Source: Sipunculus nudus (lineage: Eukaryota; Annelida; Sipuncula; Golfingiida; Sipunculidae). From it: a stretch of 64,000 bases of DNA. This document shows positions 59,035 through 64,000 of the stretch, piece after piece; positions within the stretch are counted from its first letter, which is position 1; every line of letters starts with the position of its first letter. The notes under the pieces were generated by a model that did not search any database, was not told where the DNA came from, and saw only the letters and a list, made by a program, of their open reading frames with translations. The DNA is taken from positions 38,085,079-38,149,078 of the forward strand of contig CM049309.1 of the NCBI GenBank assembly GCA_026874595.1. The letters are read 5' to 3'. A program made the translations under genes and the position numbers.

Positions 59035-59490
59035 AAAATTATAACAATTTAAATATATATAATAATGTATTATTTTGTTAATATTCATATATATATATAT
59101 TATTATTTATATAATAAATGTAATTAAAATTATAATTATAATAAAAATAATAATATTGTCATTTAAAAAAAGAATATTTTAAAAATATTCAATAATATAA
59201 ATAAGGAATGAATAATTTTATTAATATTTAATAATATTTATTTATCTGATTATTTATTATTAAAATTATATATTTTTTAAATACTATAAATATTGTTAAG
59301 TTGTTTATATTAAGATAAATGAATATAAATTTCATTTAGAATAAAAAAATAAATAAACTAGAAATAAAATTATTTTATTAATATTTTATAATATTTATTT
59401 ATCTTATTATTATCATTATAATTATATAATTTTAAAATCCTAATTATATAATTATTTTTATTATTATTTCATTATTATTATATAATTAAC
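59035..59490. repeat. extreme AT-rich tract
   Basis: Almost only A and T, built of ATTATTATAT words, for ~450 bp. No coding potential. Confidence 0.9.
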
Positions 59491-59762
59491 CACGTGAATT
59501 TATATTCTAGTGCCAGGATTTGGTGGGCCTTTTGGGCCCATCTGGCTACAGTTCAGTGGGCTTTTAAATAATGTGGGCTTAGGCCAAAGGGCCCACCCTA
59601 ATACCCGACAAACATGGTATAGCCAAGCGCCTAAAATGACTCCAGTGTGGATGAATGAAAAAAAAAATGTAAGTGCATACAGAATGTATAGACAAAGAAA
59701 CATTGAATGAACAACAGTAAAAAATGAAGCAAAGTACCCCCCCCCCCCCCCCCCACCACACA

Positions 59763-60331
59763 AGTTTATCCCCTTTGACCGTCCACTTGACGAAGTTTAA
59801 TAACCATGTATAACTAATAAATCTGTAAAAATAATAAATAGAAATAATAAATAAATAAAGAACCCTGTGACGTCACGTGACCTTGGCCTTCTCGGGGGTC
59901 GTGCAAATATATTTATTATAATTATCCTTTTTTTTAATTATTATTTTGTTATTGGGGGAGGGTGAACAATGGTGGCGCTGTCAACAACAGTCACCGTGCA
60001 GGTGTTTCTTTCAGCTTTGACGGGTCGACTGAATTAAGACGCTCTCCCCAGGTCCCTCCCCCTGCCACTAGGTGTCGCTGTTGTCTCTCCTCTATCACTT
60101 TTCCTGTCCCTGAGTGTCCCTCTACCAACACCCTCCTCGCTTCACTAGGATTCTGTACAGCCGGTTCCCTCCCATCACTTCCCCTTCCCCTCCTGCTCTC
60201 TCTTCAGGTCCTTCCCCTTTCACTAGGTGTCGCTGCTGTTTCCCATTTATCATTTTATCTGCTCCTGAGGGTCCCTCTACCAACATCCTCCTCGCTTCAC
60301 TAGGTATCTGTACAGCAGGTTCCCTCACATC
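59763..60331 (+). repeat. repeat blocks C and A, first copy (two 156-bp minisatellite units)
   Basis: CCCCTTTGACCGTCCACTTG (block C, ~59770), then GTGACGTCACGTGACCTTGG and AACAATGGTGGCGCTGTCAA (block A). Two 156-bp units follow, with CACTAGGTGTCGCTG at about 60066 and 60221. The same C-A-B order is repeated at 60856. Confidence 0.85.
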
Positions 60332-60790
60332 AAATAAATCGTGAATAAGAAACCTGAACTTCACAGATCACCATTCTTACAGGATATAGCCTCATCCAGG
60401 TACATCTCATTTGCGGTATCCAAGCCTGTTGAGTTAAATGTCTTATGATTTGTACAATTAACAAGTAGAAATCTGCATTCTAAGGAATGCAACAGCCTCC
60501 GCCACTTGTGTTGGTGGTTGTGTGTGTGTGTGTGTGGGGGGGGGGGGTATTCCCTAAACCGTGTGCATCCACTTATTCCGCCCATATTCCCAGGTTCATT
60601 CGTGCATAAGCGACTGTACATGTGTAAAGATTCGATGATGACGTTCCGAAATCGGGATCATGTTCCGGAGCCAAGACAGGCCCATTCACAAAATGCCCTG
60701 GAAATTTCATGAGGTTCTGTACATGTTTGCGTGAGTTTAGATGTGAACACAGGGTCGCAATTTCCATTCGCAACAAGGGTCTTCGACCCC
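60332..60790. repeat. repeat block B, copy 2
   Basis: Same as 54485-54927, with poly-G (60537-60547) and poly-C (60787-60802) runs of different length. Confidence 0.85.
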
Positions 60791-60855
60791 CCCCCCCCCC
60801 CCACCCCACCACCAAGATACACACAAACACCACCCCCACCCTCCAAGTTAACAAA

Positions 60856-61140
60856 ACCATCCCCTTTGACCGTCCACTTGACGAACTTTAATAACCTTGT
60901 ATAACTAATAAATCCGTAAAAATGATAAATAGAAATATGAACAAATAAAGAACCCTGGGACGTCACGTAACCTTAGCCTCCTCGGGGGTCGTGAAAATTC
61001 ATTTATTATTATTATTCTTTTTTTTTTAATTATTTTGTTATTGGGGGAGGATGAACAATGGTGGCGCTATCAACAACAGTCACCGTGCAGGTGTTTCTTT
61101 CAGCTTTGACGGGTCGACTGAATTAAGACGCTCTCGCCAG
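60856..61140 (+). repeat. repeat blocks C and A, second copy (leader)
   Basis: Repeats 59768-60050 about 1090 bp downstream, so C-A-B is a tandem unit that differs mainly in minisatellite length. Confidence 0.85.
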
Positions 61141-62517
61141 GTCCCTCCCCCTGCCACTAGGTGTCGTTGTTGTCTCTCCTTTATCACTTTTCCTGTGCCT
61201 GAGTGTCCCTCTACCAACACCCTCCTCGCTTCACTAGGTATCTGTACAGCAGGTTTCCTCCAATCACTTCCCCTTCCCCTCCTGCTCTCTCTTCAGTTCC
61301 CTCCCCCTGCCACTAGGTGTCATTGTTGTCTCTCCTTTATCACTTTTCCTGTCCCTGAGTGTCCCTCTACCAACACCCTCCTCGCTTCACTAGGATTCTG
61401 TACAGCAGGTTCCCTCACATCACTTCCCCTTCCCCTCCTGCTCTCTCTTCAGTTCCCTCCCCCTGCCACTAGGTGTCATTGTTGTCTCTCCTTTATCACT
61501 TTTCCTGTCCCTGAGTGTCCCTCTACCAACGCCCTCCTCGCTTCACAAGGATTCTGTACAGCAGGTTCCCTCACATCACTTCCCCTTCCCCTCCTGCTCT
61601 CTCTTCAGGTCCCTCCCTCTGCCACTAGGTGTCGCTGTTGTCTCTCCTTTATCACTTTTCCTGTCCTTGAGTGTCCCTCTACCAACACCCTCCTCGCTTC
61701 ACTAGGATTCTGTACAGCAGGTTCCCTCACATCACTTCCCCTTCCTCTCCTGCTCTCTCTTCAGGTCCCTCCCCCTGCCACTAGGTGTCGCTGTTGTCTC
61801 TCCTTTATCACTTTTCCTGTCCCTGAGTGTCCCTCTACCAACACCCTCCTCACTTCACTAGGTATCTGTACAGCAGGTTCCCTCACACCACTTCCCCTTC
61901 CCCTCCTGCTCTCTCTTCAGGTCCCTCCCCCTGCCACTAGGTGTCGCTGTTGTCTCTCCTTTATCACTTCTCCTGTCCCTGAGTGTCCCTCTACCAACAC
62001 CCTCCTCGCTTCACTAGGATTCTGTACAGCAGGTTCCCTCACATCACTTCCCCTTCCCCTCCTGCTCTCTCTTCAGGTCCCTCTCCCTGCCACTAGGTGT
62101 CGCTGTTGTCTCTCCTTTATCACTTTTCCCGTCCCTGAGTGTCCCTCTACCAACACCCTCCTCGCTTCACTAGGATTCTGTACAGCAGGTTCCCTCACAT
62201 CACTTCTTCCCCTCCTGCTCTCTCTTCAGGTCCCTCCCCCTGCCACTGGGTGTCGCTGTTGTCTCTCCTTTATCACTTTTCCTGTGCCTGAGTGTCCCTT
62301 TACCAACACCCTCCTCGCTTTACTAGGATTCTGTACAGCAGGTTCCCTCACATCACTTCCCCTTCCCCTCCTGCTCTCTCTTCAGGTCCCTCCCTCTGCC
62401 ACTAGGTGTCGCTGTTGTCTCTCTTTTATCACTTTTCCTGTCCCTGAGTGTCCCTCTACCAACACCCCTCCTCGCTTCACTAGGATTCTGTACAGCAGGT
62501 TCCCTCACATCAAATAA
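61051..62517 (+). repeat. 156-bp minisatellite, nine units, spanned by a 488-codon open frame
   Basis: TGCCACTAGGTGT occurs at 61152, 61308, 61464, 61620, 61776, 61932, 62088, 62241 and 62397: spacing 156 bp (once 153). Since these are multiples of three the frame from ATG 61051 stays open, reading CRCCLSFITFPVPECPSTNT in each unit. The strand is pyrimidine-rich, which by itself makes stops rare, and no splice or promoter context supports translation, so I call it a repeat. Each unit contains a polypyrimidine-CAG stretch and a one-mismatch CTCF-like word. Confidence 0.88.
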
Positions 62518-62960
62518 ATCGTGAATAAGAAACCTGAACTTCACAGATCACCATTCTTACAGGATATAGCCTCATCCACGTTCATCTCGTTTGCGGTACC
62601 CAAGCCTGTTGAGTTAAATGTCTTAAGATTTGTACAATAAACAAGTAGAAATCTGCATTCTAAGGAATGCAACAGCCTCCGCCACTTGTGTTGTTGGGTG
62701 GGGGGAGGGGGTATTCCCTAAACCGTGTGCATCCACTTATTCCGCCCATATTCCCAGGTTCATTCGTTCATAAGCGACTGTACATGTGTGAAGATTCGTT
62801 GATGACGTTCCCAAATCGGGATCACGTTCCGGAGCCAAGACAGGCCCATTCACAAAATGCCCTGGAAATTTCATGAGGTTCTGTACATGTTTACTTGAGT
62901 TTAGATGTAAACACAGGGTCGCAATTTCCATTCGCAACAAGGGTCTTCGACCCCCACCCC
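62512..62960. repeat. repeat block B, copy 3
   Basis: Third copy of the block at 54485 and 60332, with short poly-G and poly-C tracts. Confidence 0.85.
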
Positions 62961-63444
62961 CACTCCCCCACATACACACAAACATGGGCAATTGTGACGA
63001 GGTATATACTCTATTTGTCAGCCCCCCCCCCCCCCTCCCTTTTTCTGAATATATTGGTACAATAATAATTAACCTAGATCTAAGGGACGGGGAATTTTTC
63101 AGGTATTTTTCAGTCTTTTTCAGGTAATCGCGACTGAAGTAAAAATAGTAAAGAAGAAAAACTGTTTTTACTATATCTATAAAACCTGCATGATTTTTTT
63201 TATTTGAGAGTTTAATGGCGGAGTACCACAGTGTCCTGGAAGTGGGTGAATCATTTCGTTTTATCAGCAGTTTTTTTTATTCATTTGTAAAACAGTTTTT
63301 TTTATTTAATACATTCTGAAACAATCCCTAAGCTAATCAACCCCCCTATTTGTGCGCATATGTGACCAAACACACATACGAACGGGGATGAATGCATACC
63401 CTCCAGGCAGAGGCAATAATATCTGACTTTTTATATTATTTACC
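62961..63444. other. intergenic between blocks B and D
   Basis: A 13-C run at about 63022-63034; otherwise nothing recognised. This stretch is absent between B and D at 54927. Confidence 0.5.
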
Positions 63445-63970
63445 AAAACTGGACATGGTGATTATCCCAATCGTTGTATGTTCTCTTGAATCGAGGTCAA
63501 ATTGTTAGGATGTTTGCGCGCGTATCAAATACAATGTACTGTATCAATAAATATACTCCGTGTAGGTTACTGTATGGTGAAATCACGAAAATGCAACCCA
63601 TGAGAAACACTGAAAAAGTATCAATCGCAAAAATTTACCACACCCACAGCCCTCCCTGACCTCAATGAAGAAATACCCCTCACGTGCAGTGGATAATGCC
63701 CGAGGTAAACTGGAGGATCTCGGTCAGATCAAGCCAGTTATCATGATAGGCCTATGTGCATTTAGCATACCAATCACCTTGTCAGTTTCAGTTTCTGACA
63801 CTATTTTTTTTTGGGGGGGGGGGGGGGGATAAATTCAGGACATTTAAATATGCTCTATTTGCATAACAGTTACTGATACCAATCCTTCCCAAACCAAGTA
63901 AGTATTACATTGTTTCCATTTTATTTATTGTATTCAGAAATATGTTTCAAATGTATCTTACCGTATAAAA
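63445..63970. repeat. repeat block D, copy 2
   Basis: Near-identical to 54928-55440, including the T-run/G-run junction (63804-63828). Differs by small insertions such as TAGGCC near 63749. Confidence 0.88.
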
Positions 63971-64000
63971 ATAATAATAATTTTTATTATTTTAGTAATA

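Noticed and set aside
59962-60303. Open frame MNNGGAVNNSHRAG... as a separate gene
   Set aside because: It is the shorter sister of the 156-bp minisatellite block; it starts from GTG, not ATG, and differs in repeat number only.

Overview
The window is animal nuclear DNA: AT-rich, intron-rich, with simple-sequence runs, minisatellites and several kinds of mobile element. The genes and repeats fit a marine invertebrate (mollusc, hemichordate or lancelet-like), but nothing seen fixes the species. Nearly all long stop-free frames here are repeat shadows; the real coding sequence is split into short exons that I assembled from splice sites and paralogue comparison. || Layout. (1) About 1-11,663: the 3' two thirds (8 exons) of a CYP4F-like cytochrome P450, plus strand, with its 5' exons lying left of the window. 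(2) 11,800-24,300: 3' flank with a decayed L1/Tx1-type reverse transcriptase, minisatellites, a CTCF-like motif, one unassigned candidate exon, a 5'-truncated CR1/L2-like LINE (minus strand), and a TA-flanked terminal-inverted-repeat element lying between the arms of a larger inverted repeat. (3) 24,402-41,716: a complete second CYP4F-like gene, 12 exons, 508 residues predicted, paralogous to gene 1. Its terminal heme-ligand exon then recurs three more times in a tandem array of about 2.78 kb units (39,452-50,204). (4) 50,205-53,330: the 3' flank paralogous to 11,800-14,100, here broken by a fold-back-type transposon. (5) 53,870-64,000: repeat-rich DNA with duplicated blocks and a 156-bp minisatellite. 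Inside it lies a small three-exon gene with a clear core promoter that would encode a 176-residue Lys/Gln/Asn- then Ser-rich, probably secreted orphan protein. || How it fits together. The two P450s come from one tandem duplication of at least 14 kb; comparing the copies gives empty sites that date later insertions (a SINE and the fold-back element only in copy 2, a terminal-inverted-repeat element only in copy 1). The most unusual signals are these. First, minisatellites in two different introns whose repeat unit contains the 3' end of the upstream exon plus its 5' splice site. Second, fourfold amplification of the heme-ligand exon. Third, three antisense copies of exon 10 carried inside that same array.
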